Source of the DNA: Hyphomicrobiales bacterium
GTDB taxonomy: Bacteria > Pseudomonadota > Alphaproteobacteria > Rhizobiales > Rhizobiaceae
Reading direction: 5' to 3'
DNA length: 64,000 nt
NCBI GenBank assembly: GCA_900466945.1
Contig: UBNV01000010.1
Coordinates: 124,001-188,000, forward strand
Shown: positions 26,306 through 33,115 of the stretch, one piece after another
Numbering within the stretch: the stretch's first letter is position 1
Layout: each line of letters starts with the position of its first letter
Notes under the pieces: generated by a model
Told to the model about the DNA's origin: nothing
Database searches by the model: none
The model's input: only the letters and a program-made list of their open reading frames with translations
Program-made: the position numbers and the translations under genes

Positions 26306-26506
26306 TCAGAATGCGGTGCCGGGTCGCAGGCCCAGCTTGCGGAACATCATCGCCGCCGGGCAGAAGCCTGTGAATCCAGACTGCAGCAGGTTCACGCCTA
26401 TGAAGGCAGTGAACCAGACAAAGCCTGGATGGACGAAGTGAGTCAGCAGAAGAGAAACCAGGACCATGAACCCGGCAAAGGCGAGAACGGCGCGATCAAT
26501 CGACAT
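26306..26506 (-). CDS. DUF2892 (YgaP-type) small inner-membrane protein
   Basis: A 66-aa protein, MSIDRAVLAFAGFMVLVSLLL..., with two hydrophobic segments separated by HPGFVWFTAFIGVNLLQS and the family ending FTGFCPAAMMFRKLG. DUF2892 is the membrane part of YgaP-type rhodaneses and is a usual member of BigR/SqrR-controlled sulfide detoxification operons. I use the ATG at 26506, preceded by AAGGGGA; a start 7 codons upstream has no ribosome site. The Cys in GFCPA is conserved in the family. It lies between the repressor gene and the RND adaptor gene. Function in this context is inferred to be sulfur-related. Confidence 0.85.
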   Translation of the reverse strand: MSIDRAVLAFAGFMVLVSLLLTHFVHPGFVWFTAFIGVNLLQSGFTGFCPAAMMFRKLGLRPGTAF

Positions 26507-26536
26507 TTTTTTCCCCTTAAAATACATATCTACGAC

Positions 26537-26546
26537 TATACGTATA
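26537..26546. promoter_or_regulatory. AT-rich palindrome between DUF2892 gene and repressor gene
   Basis: The palindrome TATACGTATA sits in a strongly AT-rich 40-bp stretch (26521-26550) that stands out from the GC-rich surroundings, just before the DUF2892 ribosome site. It shares the ATACG...GTATA layout with the sequence at 26928-26943, so both may be operators of the ArsR-family repressor. Confidence 0.5.
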
Positions 26547-26608
26547 TATTGTGCGAAGCGAAGTCAAGCCGCGGCGTGCGTTATGCGGTGCGGCTTAAGA
26601 CGCTGCTG

Positions 26609-26926
26609 TCAGGGGATGCAGTCGGACGTCTTGCAGAAACTGTTATAGAGGGTGCCGATCACCGCGCGGGCTGGCTCGCTCTCGATCCGGTACCAGATCG
26701 TCTGTCCGTCGCGCCTGCCGGCGATGATTTTTTCCCGACGCAGAAGTGCCAGGTGTTGGGAGACGGTGCTGTCGCGAATGCCGAGGAATTCCGCCAATTG
26801 TCCGACGGAATGTTCGCCATCGGCGAGGCGGCAGAGGATCAGCAGACGATATCGGTTCGATAGCGACTTCAGGAGTTCGCTGGCCATATCGGCCCCAGCC
26901 TTCATCTGCTCAGGATCAATCTTCAT
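26609..26926 (-). CDS. ArsR-family repressor, BigR/SqrR-like
   Basis: A 105-aa winged-helix repressor: helix-turn-helix GEHSVGQLAEFLGIRDSTVSQHLALLRRE (residues about 38-66), then the wing IAGRRDGQTIWYRI. It lacks the CxC metal site of ArsR/SmtB metal sensors. It has Cys32 in LLILCRLADG and Cys98 near the C terminus (YNSFC), with an additional Cys103. A pair at these positions is the dithiol persulfide sensor of BigR and SqrR. SqrR represses sulfide-dependent genes and photosynthesis genes in Rhodobacter capsulatus. It is transcribed towards the DUF2892 and RND genes and away from a broken DUF442 gene, a typical partner of this regulator. Confidence 0.82.
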   Translation of the reverse strand: MKIDPEQMKAGADMASELLKSLSNRYRLLILCRLADGEHSVGQLAEFLGIRDSTVSQHLALLRREKIIAGRRDGQTIWYRIESEPARAVIGTLYNSFCKTSDCIP

Positions 26927-26927
26927 A

Positions 26928-26943
26928 GATACGAATGTATATC
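26928..26943. promoter_or_regulatory. Candidate operator upstream of the BigR/SqrR-like gene
   Basis: GATACGAATGTATATC is a near-palindrome (GATAC / GTATaTC arms, 4-nt centre) one base upstream of the repressor start codon, in an AT-rich gap to the divergent DUF442 remnant. It resembles the palindrome at 26537-26546. Autoregulation is inferred. Confidence 0.5.
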
Positions 26944-27060
26944 ATAAAAGAATGCTGGCAAGTGTTGACATGCCGCACAGGTACCACAAATATAACATAA
27001 ATACTATGTGTTTGGCGCCGATCATCCTCCCGTCGACATTTTGCGTTGAGGGAGCCCTCC

Positions 27061-27392
27061 ATGAGCATTTGCAGCATTCATCCCAGGTTTCATGTCACCG
27101 GCTAGATCAAGCCTTCGCAACTGAGCGAAATCCCGGATCGCGGCTTCAAGGTCGTGATCTGCATGCGTCCGGAAAGGAAGGCTCTTTGCAGCCGTCGTAC
27201 GAGGAAGTGGCGGAGGCAGCGCGAGGTGTCGGACTGGAAGCGTATTATCTGCCGGTCGTCCCCGAATCGACCTCCTTCGATCATGCGCGCCAGCTCAAGG
27301 ACCTGTTCTCCAAGCAAGCTGGCCCGATTCTCGCCTATTGCGCCTCCGGCATGCGCTGTGTCGGTGCCTACGATTTGGCCAACCGGGCCTGA
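27061..27392 (+). pseudogene. Broken DUF442 (TIGR01244/Blh-like) gene
   Basis: From the ATG at 27061 the frame reads MSICSIHPRFHVTG and then a TAG at 27103-27105, where a Gln codon would suit the family (TGQIKPSQL). The same frame continues as IKPSQLSEIPDRGFKVVICMRPE and is lost near 27171, consistent with a deletion of about 4 nt. The next frame carries GKEGSLQPSYEEVAEAARGVGLEAYYLPV and AYCASGMRC to a TGA at 27390. CASGMR keeps the Cys-x4-Arg loop of this phosphatase/sulfurtransferase-like family. No metallo-beta-lactamase domain follows. Two independent lesions make this a decayed gene, divergent from the BigR/SqrR-like repressor. Sequencing error could explain the frameshift but hardly the stop as well. 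Confidence 0.78.
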
Positions 27393-27508
27393 TAGGCCCT
27401 GATCCCCAAACGCCTGCAGCCGTGCTCGGTGAGGCAAATCACAAGAATTAGGGATCGACGCAACCGGTGATTTGTCCTCCTATGCCCGTCTCTTGAAGGG
27501 CGGTTGCT

Positions 27509-28414
27509 ATGGATCAATTGTGCACAGAACACCATGGCGGCAGTCTACGCGTCGTTTACGCCGGTGTGGAAGAATATCTCGATGAACCGGTCTTGCAGGC
27601 CGCAACGTTGCTTCATGCACGTCCGGGCTTCGAGAGCGCCGTGCTTGCCTATTGCCGCAGGATGACCGAGCCGAACGGCTTTCGCTGGCCGGCAAACAAG
27701 ATCTTCGCCCAAAAAACGCGCTACATCACATGCTACATGTTGATCGCCCTCGCAGGCCGCTTCGACCGCGGGATCGGTCCGGCACCGACGATGACTTTGT
27801 TGCAGAGCGTCGTGCCCGGCAGCGCTCGGCAGGTCAGCGATCTGATCGCGGGGCTAAAGGCAGGCGGCTTCGTGATCGCCGAACCTAACCCGAGCGACCG
27901 ACGCGAGGTGCGCCTTCGGCCGACTGCGCCTCTGATCTTGAAAATCGCACGCTCGCCCCTTGCATTCCTTGCATCCTCCGCTCTGCTCGAAGAGCATTCG
28001 TTGCATGACTGGTTGACTGTTGATCCATTCCGATGGGGCGACCTCTTCGCGCGCTCGATGGACGCCATCGTCACAAAGGACGTGCTGTTTGCGCCCTTTC
28101 CGACGGTCGTCGATTTCTCCGGCCGAGACAGTGGATATCTGATCCTGTGCTCTGTGATCGGCGCTTATCTTGCCAAATCGGGAGGGGAAGGCTGGGACCT
28201 GCCGCTCAGCTATGACGGTCTTTCGCAGCGTTTCCAGGTCTCCCGCCAGCACGTGGGCAATGTTCTAGCACCATCCGTGAAACGTGGTCTCTTCAGCATC
28301 CGCAGCGGCCGGATTGAGAATGTCGACGAGGGATTGCTCACCGAGTTCTTCTGGTGGAGCGCCGGACAGATGGCGCATTATCAGATGGTAGCGCGTGAAT
28401 CGTCGTCTGGCTGA
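27509..28414 (+). CDS. Uncharacterised protein with winged-helix-like regions
   Basis: A 301-aa soluble protein with no signal peptide. The ATG at 27509 has AAGGGCGG 7 nt upstream. Residues about 74-130 (ITCYMLIALAGRFDRG...QSVVPGSARQVSDLIAGLKAGGFVIAEPNPSDRREVRL) look like a MarR-type winged helix, with a recognition-helix-like VPGSARQVSDLIAGL and a wing with basic residues. A second helix-turn-helix-like segment appears late (LSYDGLSQRFQVSRQHVGNVLAPSVKRGLFSI), resembling a Crp-type motif. I do not recognise a named family. It may be a transcription regulator with two DNA-binding modules; no effector domain can be assigned. It stands alone between the broken DUF442 gene and cheW. Confidence 0.75.
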   Translation: MDQLCTEHHGGSLRVVYAGVEEYLDEPVLQAATLLHARPGFESAVLAYCRRMTEPNGFRWPANKIFAQKTRYITCYMLIALAGRFDRGIGPAPTMTLLQSVVPGSARQVSDLIAGLKAGGFVIAEPNPSDRREVRLRPTAPLILKIARSPLAFLASSALLEEHSLHDWLTVDPFRWGDLFARSMDAIVTKDVLFAPFPTVVDFSGRDSGYLILCSVIGAYLAKSGGEGWDLPLSYDGLSQRFQVSRQHVGNVLAPSVKRGLFSIRSGRIENVDEGLLTEFFWWSAGQMAHYQMVARESSSG

Positions 28415-28573
28415 CGCTTATGGCAGAATCTAAGCGTTGATTTAGAAATTCTTTAATTGCTGGTGGGCTAAATTGATTCCGAGTTGCAGAATCAGGATTG
28501 CACGCCGGTCGAACCGGGCGATCAACATCGTGACAAGGTGCCAGCCGGTCGGGCTTGCGAGGAGAAATTGCAG

Positions 28574-29041
28574 ATGAACATGTCAAATGCCGCGGATGCC
28601 CTGGAAATCATCGCCTTTCGCCTGCATCAGCAGGAATTCTGCGTCAAGACGACGTCCATCCGCGAAATCCGTGGCTGGGCACCGGTAACGCCGATCCCCC
28701 ATTCTCCGTATGAAGTTCTCGGCGTGATGAACCTGCGCGGCACGGTCATCCCGATCGTCGATCTCGCCGTCAAGCTGGGCATGCCGGCAGCCCAAGCGAC
28801 GGAGCGCAGCGCCGTGGTGGTGACCGAAGTCAACGGCATGACGGTCGGCTTGCTGGTCGATGGCGTGTCGGACATTCTGACTGTTGCGGGCAGCACTCTC
28901 CAGCCGCTTCCGGCGGCGACCGGCCCGAGTGCAGCCTTCTCGGACGGCATCATTGCTCATGACAAGAGCATGATCTGCTTCCTCAGCCTCGAGCGCATGT
29001 TCGGCGAGGACGACCCGTCTTCCTGGGGCATGGCAGCCTGA
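28574..29041 (+). CDS. CheW-like chemotaxis coupling protein
   Basis: A 155-aa CheW-domain adaptor of the kind that couples methyl-accepting receptors to the CheA kinase. Family blocks are ALEIIAFRLHQQEFCVKTTSIREIRGW, TPIPHSPYEVLGVMNLRGTVIPIVDLAVKLGM and VVTEVNGMTVGLLVDGVSDILTV. The ATG at 28574 is preceded by GAGGAGAA; the frame is open 30 codons further but that part does not resemble the family. No cheA, cheR, cheY or receptor gene is adjacent, so it is an orphan. A terminator follows at once, so it is probably monocistronic. Its neighbour across a gap is an orphan ParA. Confidence 0.93.
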   Translation: MNMSNAADALEIIAFRLHQQEFCVKTTSIREIRGWAPVTPIPHSPYEVLGVMNLRGTVIPIVDLAVKLGMPAAQATERSAVVVTEVNGMTVGLLVDGVSDILTVAGSTLQPLPAATGPSAAFSDGIIAHDKSMICFLSLERMFGEDDPSSWGMAA

Positions 29042-29047
29042 TCCTAC

Positions 29048-29072
29048 ACGGGGGCAAGTTGCACCCCGTTTT
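29048..29072 (+). terminator. Rho-independent terminator of cheW
   Basis: A 6-bp stem ACGGGG / CCCCGT with a small inner GCA/TGC pairing is followed by TTTT, starting 6 nt after the cheW stop. A second perfect 8-bp stem (CGGGCGCC / GGCGCCCG) at 29077-29095 follows without a U-tract. Confidence 0.7.
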
Positions 29073-29404
29073 CATTCGGGCGCCCTTGGCGCCCGACAGA
29101 GGGTCTCTTTCAAGCGCGAATAGACCGTGTGCTCCCCGAGTTTGATCGCGACATAGCGCGCGCGTCGTAGGGAGCTGATCAAGTTCTCCGTCGGATGTAC
29201 GGCTTCGACCGAAGCGAGCGAGAACACCCGGCAGTGTTTGTCAAAACACCACCGTTTCAGCGACTGATGCATGGCTCCATCGGCTGAGTATCCTGTATGT
29301 CGGGGCAGGGGATCGGCGAGCGGCGACATCGTAGTACCACCATCTCTGTTGATTTCGGCCCGCAGACGCGAAGGCACCGGCCCCATCTCGGATAGCCGGT
29401 GCAT
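29072..29404 (-). CDS. Hypothetical protein downstream of parA (doubtful)
   Basis: An open frame of up to 110 codons starts 34 nt after the parA stop on the same strand. An internal ATG at 29329 would give 85 aa. The part KRWCFDKHCRVFSLASVEAVHPTENLISSLRRARYVAIKLGEHTVYSRLKETL has a plausible mix of hydrophobic and charged residues, while the first 35 residues are Pro/Arg-rich and unconvincing. No good ribosome site is seen before either start. The 3' end runs through the GC hairpin next to cheW. I do not recognise a family, and the 396-nt gap could instead be non-coding. Confidence 0.3.
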   Translation of the reverse strand: MHRLSEMGPVPSRLRAEINRDGGTTMSPLADPLPRHTGYSADGAMHQSLKRWCFDKHCRVFSLASVEAVHPTENLISSLRRARYVAIKLGEHTVYSRLKETLCRAPRAPE

Positions 29405-29437
29405 GTTGCGTCGATCTCTCGGTGGTATCTCGGGGGA

Positions 29438-30163
29438 TCAGGCCGCCGTTTCGTAACGGGCCAAGTTTCGGTGGCTCATCAGGGATCGGTCCAGCGTCTT
29501 GCTCTGACCGACCAAGGCGAGAACCTCGTCAGCGAAGGCCTCGGCATTGCGGATTGCCTTTTCGCCGCTGCCGGTTGCGGTGCCTTCGAGTTTGCGCAAG
29601 GGGCGATTGAGGTCGAACATCTCGCGGAAGGCCGCCCTTTCGGCGATCGGCGTGTCGAGTACGTTGATCTGCTGCGCTGCCAGCAGCTTCTTCACGGCCG
29701 ACATGGAACGGGTGGTGATCGCGGGGTTAACCCGGGACAAGACGACAGAATGAGGAATGCAGATACCGGCCTTGCGGTCGAGATATCGCAGCAGGTCGAG
29801 CACCTGTGCGCCGCCCTGCGCGTCCATGCTGCTACCTTGGATCGGAACGATGACATGGTCGGAAAGCCCGACGGCCGAGGCCAGAATGGGGGACTGAATG
29901 CCGGGAAGGTCGATGATGACGAAATCCCATTCCTGCCGACGTTCGTGGACGATCTTCTGAATGGTGGAGGTGGAGACATAGGTCTCGACAGACAGGCGTG
30001 GAATGAGTGGCGCGCCTTCCTGCCAGCGCGAAAACCACCGTTGCGGATCGGCATCCAGAACGCAGACACGATGATTGCGATGGAGAAGTTCGGTGGCGAG
30101 CAGAAGGGCTGCAGTCGTCTTGCCTGCGCCGCCTTTCGTGTTTGCGAAAGTGATCACTGCCAT
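29438..30163 (-). CDS. ParA-family ATPase (orphan)
   Basis: A deviant-Walker ATPase of the ParA/MinD group, 241 aa from the ATG at 30163 (MAVITFANTKGGAGKTT), which has AGGA 8 nt upstream; the frame continues 14 codons further without a ribosome site. The deviant Walker A KGGAGKTTAA covers residues 10-19, CVLDADPQ is the A' motif, and DFVIIDLPGIQSP is Walker B. There is no N-terminal helix-turn-helix, so it is a short ParA (type Ib / ParC-MipZ-like group). No parB or centromere-like repeats are next to it. Small ParA proteins of this type position chemosensory arrays, carboxysomes or plasmids; the nearby orphan cheW makes array positioning a reasonable but unproven guess. Confidence 0.85.
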   Translation of the reverse strand: MAVITFANTKGGAGKTTAALLLATELLHRNHRVCVLDADPQRWFSRWQEGAPLIPRLSVETYVSTSTIQKIVHERRQEWDFVIIDLPGIQSPILASAVGLSDHVIVPIQGSSMDAQGGAQVLDLLRYLDRKAGICIPHSVVLSRVNPAITTRSMSAVKKLLAAQQINVLDTPIAERAAFREMFDLNRPLRKLEGTATGSGEKAIRNAEAFADEVLALVGQSKTLDRSLMSHRNLARYETAA

Positions 30164-30429
30164 GGGGTATTCCTGGTTCGGGTCTCGGGAGCCGGAATCG
30201 CTCATGCAAAAGGCACAGGCATCGTGCAGTCAAAATTATAAAGAAACGTGGTTAACAAGATATTGCGACTTTTGGGGAGGTTATGCGCTTTGGCTAAACT
30301 TCGGGCTTTCTTTGGCCTTCTGCGCACTCCGAGGTGGCACTGCAGTGGACGGTTGTTAACTTTCGACATCCTCAAGTAGAGTGTCTGGCGTGCAAGGCGC
30401 GCGGCAAGTTTATGCTGCAGTGCACAACA

Positions 30430-30510
30430 TATAATAGTACTTTTGCTCTTTACAGCCGCCCAGACGTTGCCTATGCATAATGGCAGACACCGTGGAGGCG
30501 GTGTCTTTTC
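30430..30510 (+). promoter_or_regulatory. Candidate promoter and leader hairpin of ytfQ
   Basis: TATAAT at 30430-30435 is a good -10 match but has no convincing -35. A perfect 8-bp stem (AGACACCG / CGGTGTCT) with loop TGGAGG lies at 30485-30506 and is followed by TTTTC, directly before the ytfQ ribosome site AAGGGAGG (30511-30518). It may attenuate or shield translation. The rest of the 360-nt gap between parA and ytfQ shows nothing coding. Confidence 0.45.
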
Positions 30511-30523
30511 AAGGGAGGACATC

Positions 30524-31486
30524 ATGACATTTCTTCGCAAGCTTGCGCTCAGCGCAAGCGTGATTGCACTCGGCTGCTCTTCGGCTCTTGCTGCAGACCT
30601 GACCGTCGGCTTCTCGCAGATCGGTTCCGAATCGGGCTGGCGCGCTGCCGAAACATCCGTCACCAAGCTGGAAGCTGAGAAGCGCGGCATCGAACTGAAG
30701 TTCGCCGATGCACAGCAGAAGCAGGAAAACCAGATCAAGGCCATCCGCGGCTTTATCGCCCAAGGCGTTGACGCCATTCTCGTTGCTCCCGTCGTGGCAA
30801 CCGGCTGGGAAGACGTTCTGACGGAAGCCAAGGAAGCCGAAATTCCGGTCATTCTGCTCGACCGCGGCGTTGACGCACCGCAGGATCTCTACCTGACCTC
30901 GGTCGCGTCCGACCAGGTGAAGGAAGGCCGCGTTGCCGGCGAATGGTTGGCCACCACTGTCGGCGACAAGCCGTGCAAGGTCGTTGAACTGCAGGGCACC
31001 GTCGGTTCGACGCCTGCGATCAACCGCAAGAAGGGCTTTGAAGAAGCCATTGCCGGCAAGGCGAACATCACCATTGCCCGCAGCCAGACCGGCGACTTCA
31101 CCCGCGCAAAGGGTAAGGAAGTCATGGAAGGCTTCTTGAAGGCTGAAAACGGCGGCAAGGACATCTGCGCGATGTACGCCCACAATGACGACATGGCCGT
31201 CGGCGCAATCCAGGCGATCAAGGATGCCGGCCTGAAGCCGGGCACCGACATTCTCGTCGTCTCGATCGACGCTGTTCCGGATATCTTCGCCGCCATGGTT
31301 GCCGGCGAAGCCAATGCGACCGTGGAACTGACCCCGAACATGGCAGGTCCGGCCTTCGATGCGCTCGACGCATTCCTGAAGGACGGCAAGCAGCCCGAGA
31401 AGTTCATTATCACGGAATCCAAGCTCTACACGCCTGCGGACAACCCGCAGGGCGAGTATGACAACCGCAAGGGCCTCGGTTACTAA
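30524..31486 (+). CDS. ytfQ: Galactofuranose-type ABC transporter, periplasmic binding protein
   Basis: A 320-aa binding protein with a Sec signal (LALSASVIALGCSSALAA) and strong resemblance to E. coli YtfQ over its whole length: LTVGFSQIGSESGWRAAET, QKQENQIKAIRGFIAQGVDAI, APVVATGWEDVL, NRKKGFEEAIAG, YAHNDDMAVGAIQAIKDAGLKPGTDI, ANATVELTPNMAGPAFDAL. YtfQ binds galactofuranose, so a furanose or related sugar is the expected ligand. The ATG at 30524 follows AAGGGAGGACATC. It is followed by a terminator-like hairpin before the ATPase gene, a common way to make binding protein in excess. The other parts of the importer follow in order. Confidence 0.93.
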   Translation: MTFLRKLALSASVIALGCSSALAADLTVGFSQIGSESGWRAAETSVTKLEAEKRGIELKFADAQQKQENQIKAIRGFIAQGVDAILVAPVVATGWEDVLTEAKEAEIPVILLDRGVDAPQDLYLTSVASDQVKEGRVAGEWLATTVGDKPCKVVELQGTVGSTPAINRKKGFEEAIAGKANITIARSQTGDFTRAKGKEVMEGFLKAENGGKDICAMYAHNDDMAVGAIQAIKDAGLKPGTDILVVSIDAVPDIFAAMVAGEANATVELTPNMAGPAFDALDAFLKDGKQPEKFIITESKLYTPADNPQGEYDNRKGLGY

Positions 31487-31505
31487 GGTAACCCTCCCGG
31501 CAGAG

Positions 31506-31533
31506 ACCCCGCCCTCCCTGGTGGCGGGGTTTC
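31506..31533 (+). terminator. Attenuating terminator between ytfQ and ytfR
   Basis: Stem ACCCCGCC / GGCGGGGT (8 bp, 9-nt loop) is followed by TTTCTGTC, 19 nt after the ytfQ stop. Partial termination would give more binding protein than membrane components. Confidence 0.7.
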
Positions 31534-31591
31534 TGTCGCTTTCTCCCGAGACAAATCGGGGCTAGCTTCGTGGGAGAGGGGGAAGAGGCAT

Positions 31592-33115
31592 ATGACCGAG
31601 CATCCATCGATCGTGCTTGCGGCGGCGGGCATTACCAAGACATTCGGCAATCATACGGCGCTCGACGGCGTCGACATCGCCTTTCATCGCGGCGAGGTGC
31701 ATGCGCTGCTCGGCGAGAATGGTGCCGGTAAATCCACCCTGATCAAGATCCTGACGGGCGCCTATATTCCGGATGGCGGGACGATTTCCGTCGATGGCGC
31801 AACAGTCAATTTCACCACGCCGCAGCAGGCGCAGGCACTGGGCATCGGCACGGTCTACCAGGAGGTCAATCTCCTGCCCAACATGACCGTCATCGATAAT
31901 CTCTTCATCGGCCGTCAGCCGACCAACCGCTTCGGTCTCGTCGACAAGCGCCGGATGGAGCGGGAATCGCGCGAAATCCTGACGACCTATGGTCTCGACA
32001 TCGATGTGAAGGCGGAGCTTTCAACCTTCTCCGTCGCCGTCCAGCAGATCATTGCGATTGCCCGTGCCGTCGAACTCTCCGGCAAGGTGCTGATCCTCGA
32101 CGAGCCGACGGCCAGCCTTGACCGGTCCGAAGTCGAGAAACTGTTCGGCATCGTACGGCAGCTGCGCGACCGTGGTCTCGCCATCGTCTTCATCACCCAT
32201 TTCCTCGATCAGGTCTTCGAACTGTCGGACCGGGTCACGGTTCTGCGCAACGGCCGTCTCGTCGGTACCCAGGCGATTGCCTCGCTCGACCGCACCAGCC
32301 TGGTGCGCATGATGCTCGGCAAGGATCTCGCCTTCCATCATCCCGATGTTCTCGGCGAAGAGGGCGAAGTGGGCGAGACGCTGATGGAGTTCGAGGGCTT
32401 TGGCCTCACAAACAGCGTCCAGCCCTTCGATCTCAAGATCCATCGCGGCGAAGTCGTCGGTATCGCCGGTCTCCTCGGTTCCGGCCGTACGGAAATGGCG
32501 CGGCTAATGTTCGGTATCGACCATGCTGATAGCGGCGCGATCAAGATCGACGGCACGACACGGCAGGTGCGAAATCCGCGCGAAGCCGTCGAGCTCGGCT
32601 TCGGCTTCTGCCCGGAAGACCGTAAGATCGACGGCATTTTCGGTGATCTGTCGGTTCGCGAGAACATTGTCATCGCCATGCAGGCGCGGCTCGGCTGGTT
32701 CAAGGCCTTGAACCGCGACGAGCAGCTGGAGATTGCCGGAAATTTCATCGAAGCGCTCGACATCCGCACGGCTTCTGCCGAGCTTCCCGTCAAGTTGCTC
32801 TCCGGCGGCAATCAGCAGAAGGTTATCCTTGCCCGGTGGCTCGCCACCGATCCGCGTTTCCTCATTCTCGACGAACCGACACGCGGCATCGATGTCGGCG
32901 CCCATGCCGAGATCGTGCGGATGATCAGCCGTCTGCGGGAAGATGGCTTGGCGCTGGTCGTCATCTCTTCCGAGCTTGACGAAATCGTCAGTTACTCCTC
33001 GCGTGTCGTCGTCATGCGCGACCGGAAGATGGTCGCCGAGCTGCATGGCGCCGACATCACTCCTGGCGTCATCGTCCAGACCATCGCCGCGCTGCCGGCG
33101 GAGGTCGAGGCATGA
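31592..33115 (+). CDS. ytfR: Galactofuranose-type ABC transporter, ATPase with two nucleotide-binding domains
   Basis: A 507-aa CUT2-class ATPase with two fused nucleotide-binding domains, as in RbsA, MglA and YtfR. The first domain has Walker A GENGAGKST (41-49) and Walker B LILDEPTASLD. The second lacks a classical Walker A (GLLGSGRTEMAR), as usual in this class, but has the LSGGNQQKVILARWL signature and LDEPTRGIDVGAHAEI. It energises sugar import with the two permeases that follow. The ribosome site before the ATG at 31592 is GGGGGAAGAGG. The stop overlaps the next gene start (ATGA). Confidence 0.95.
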   Translation: MTEHPSIVLAAAGITKTFGNHTALDGVDIAFHRGEVHALLGENGAGKSTLIKILTGAYIPDGGTISVDGATVNFTTPQQAQALGIGTVYQEVNLLPNMTVIDNLFIGRQPTNRFGLVDKRRMERESREILTTYGLDIDVKAELSTFSVAVQQIIAIARAVELSGKVLILDEPTASLDRSEVEKLFGIVRQLRDRGLAIVFITHFLDQVFELSDRVTVLRNGRLVGTQAIASLDRTSLVRMMLGKDLAFHHPDVLGEEGEVGETLMEFEGFGLTNSVQPFDLKIHRGEVVGIAGLLGSGRTEMARLMFGIDHADSGAIKIDGTTRQVRNPREAVELGFGFCPEDRKIDGIFGDLSVRENIVIAMQARLGWFKALNRDEQLEIAGNFIEALDIRTASAELPVKLLSGGNQQKVILARWLATDPRFLILDEPTRGIDVGAHAEIVRMISRLREDGLALVVISSELDEIVSYSSRVVVMRDRKMVAELHGADITPGVIVQTIAALPAEVEA

